From Micromonospora zamorensis (GTDB taxonomy: Bacteria > Actinomycetota > Actinomycetes > Mycobacteriales > Micromonosporaceae), in contig NZ_LT607755.1 of NCBI RefSeq assembly GCF_900090275.1, positions 3,658,001 through 3,722,000 on the forward strand: a stretch of DNA of 64,000 bases, written 5' to 3'. The first letter of the stretch is position 1, and each line of letters begins with the position of its first letter. The notes below the pieces were generated by a model. That model was given only the letters and a program-made list of their open reading frames with translations, was not told where the DNA came from and did not search any database. The position numbers and the translations under genes were made by a program. Positions 63,062-64,000 of the stretch are shown one piece after another.

Positions 63062-63241
63062 CCACCGCGCGGGGACTTCAGGAACGAGTTCCTGCGAGTC
63101 CAGTTCGACGGGATGAAGAATCGACCCGAGACCACGAACGGCACGGTCGCCCTGGCCGCACTGACCGGACTCAAGCTCCCAGCCGACGAACTCTTGTGGG
63201 AAGGATCCGAGTATGCGAGCGATCACCGTGCGAGACCGTGA
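63062..63241 (+). pseudogene. C-terminal fragment of an unrecognised gene
   Basis: The frame encodes NEFLRVQFDGMKNRPETTNG and VALAALTGLKLPADELLWEG, ending at 63241, with protein-like composition but no start codon or upstream continuation. It overlaps the start of the oxidoreductase gene. Family unknown; together with the AraC tail it marks a deletion or rearrangement point. Confidence 0.5.
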
Positions 63242-64000
63242 CGCGGGCGTCAATGGGCTCACCCTGACCGACATGCCATACCCGCACGCCGCGGAGAACG
63301 ACGTCATCGTGCGCGTACACGCCGCAGGCTTCACACCCGGAGAGCTCGGCTGGCCGGCAACGTGGACCGACCGCGCCGGCCACGACCGGACACCCAGCAT
63401 CCCCGGCCACGAGCTGTCCGGCGTCGTGGTCGAACTCGGCTACGGGACCACCGGCCTCAGCGTGGGCCAGCGGGTGTTCGGCCTGACCGACTGGGCCCGC
63501 AACGGGTCCCTGGCCGAGTACACCGCGGTGGAGGCCCGCAACCTGGCCCCTCTCCCAGCCGACATCGACCACACCGTGGCCGCCGCGCTGCCCATCTCCG
63601 GGCTGACCGCATGGCAGGCACTGTTCGACCACGCCCACCTCACGACCGGCCAGACCGTCCTCATCCACGGCGCGGCGGGTGGTGTCGGCTCGATCGCCGT
63701 CCAACTCGCCCGGGAGGTGGGCGCCCGGGTGATCGGCACCGGCCGAGCCGACGACCGTGCTGCCACCCTCGCCCTCGGCGCGCAGACCTTCGTCGACCTG
63801 GACGCCGACGATCTGCGACAGGTCGGCGAGGTGGACGTGGTGCTCGACGTCATCGGCGGCGACATCCTCGCGCAGTCGACCGAACTGGTACGCCCGGGCG
63901 GGACACTGGTCACCATCGCCATGCCGCCCACCGTGCAACCCAGGGACGGGCGAGCCATCTTCTTCGTCGTCGAACCTGATCGCGTCCGGCTGGCCGACCT
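63213..64000 (+). CDS. Zinc-free NADP-dependent alcohol dehydrogenase/quinone reductase, partial
   Basis: MDR-superfamily oxidoreductase; 262 residues are visible before the window ends. MRAITVRDRD starts at ATG 63213, with GGAAGG about ten bases upstream. The N-terminal GroES-like part has GHELSGVVVELG; the nucleotide-binding loop is HGAAGGVGSIAVQLAREVGA. Catalytic zinc Cys residues are absent, as in quinone reductases. The start lies inside the end of the preceding gene fragment. Confidence 0.85.
   Translation, partial: MRAITVRDRDAGVNGLTLTDMPYPHAAENDVIVRVHAAGFTPGELGWPATWTDRAGHDRTPSIPGHELSGVVVELGYGTTGLSVGQRVFGLTDWARNGSLAEYTAVEARNLAPLPADIDHTVAAALPISGLTAWQALFDHAHLTTGQTVLIHGAAGGVGSIAVQLAREVGARVIGTGRADDRAATLALGAQTFVDLDADDLRQVGEVDVVLDVIGGDILAQSTELVRPGGTLVTIAMPPTVQPRDGRAIFFVVEPDRVRLAD

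Overview
The window is high-GC actinobacterial DNA. Frequent GTG (and some TTG) starts, stop/start overlaps of the ATGA/GTGA type, Tat signals, LutABC, a SigE-type ECF factor and a GAF-ANTAR protein all fit a Micromonospora-like member of the Micromonosporaceae. No rRNA gene, complete tRNA gene, CRISPR array or phage structural module was seen.

Positions 1-21100 are two sugar-acid regulons. The first (1-5916) is an ABC importer (lipoprotein, two permeases), a D-galactonate dehydratase and a ManD-type dehydratase, divergent from an FCD-type GntR regulator. The second (6016-21081) reads as a complete non-phosphorylating L-fucose (or D-arabinose) pathway: CUT2 ABC importer, aldose dehydrogenase (AKR), lactonase, L-fuconate dehydratase, SDR dehydrogenase and FAH-family hydrolase, nearly all translationally coupled. 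A divergent GntR-lutABC operon would oxidise the L-lactate that the last step releases. lspA follows.

Positions 21571-31000 are a decayed accessory region. An approximately 6.6 kb island (23539-30163) is flanked by two directly repeated, 90 % identical copies of the 3' end of an acyl-CoA thioesterase gene. It holds a GntR gene with a trio of tiny genes, a secreted fascin-like protein, Imm33-like, CbrC and broken YrhB/Imm35-like genes, an IS481 relic, an integrase tail next to the 3' part of a tRNA-Thr gene, and a P-loop kinase-like gene. To the left lies a BtuF-like protein; to the right lie the intact thioesterase and, upstream of it, a cobalamin riboswitch. Riboswitch and BtuF-like gene may have been separated by the island.

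Positions 31142-47700 hold an extracytoplasmic copper/DyP-peroxidase operon (two CopC-domain proteins, PCuAC chaperone, Tat-exported DyP peroxidase), oxalate decarboxylase, a LuxR-type regulator, an AKR/TetR pair, VOC, AraC/DJ-1, HD-domain and PLP-enzyme genes, a ferritin-like/hemerythrin pair and a GAF-ANTAR regulator.

Positions 47894-55310 are the most striking segment. Three tandem secreted wall hydrolases (lysozyme/transglycosylase-like, amidase, M23 endopeptidase) share the same six-repeat FG-GAP propeller. A DUF4185 (GH183-like) protein is divergent, and an Ag85/esterase-fold protein is downstream. The set looks like a modular kit for dismantling a complex cell wall.

Positions 55379-64000 contain an AlkD-like protein, a luciferase-like/BBE oxidase fusion with a divergent MarR gene and a perfect palindromic operator, a membrane protein, a SigE factor with a HAF-repeat membrane partner, an alpha/beta hydrolase, remnants of two genes, and a partial NADP-dependent oxidoreductase.
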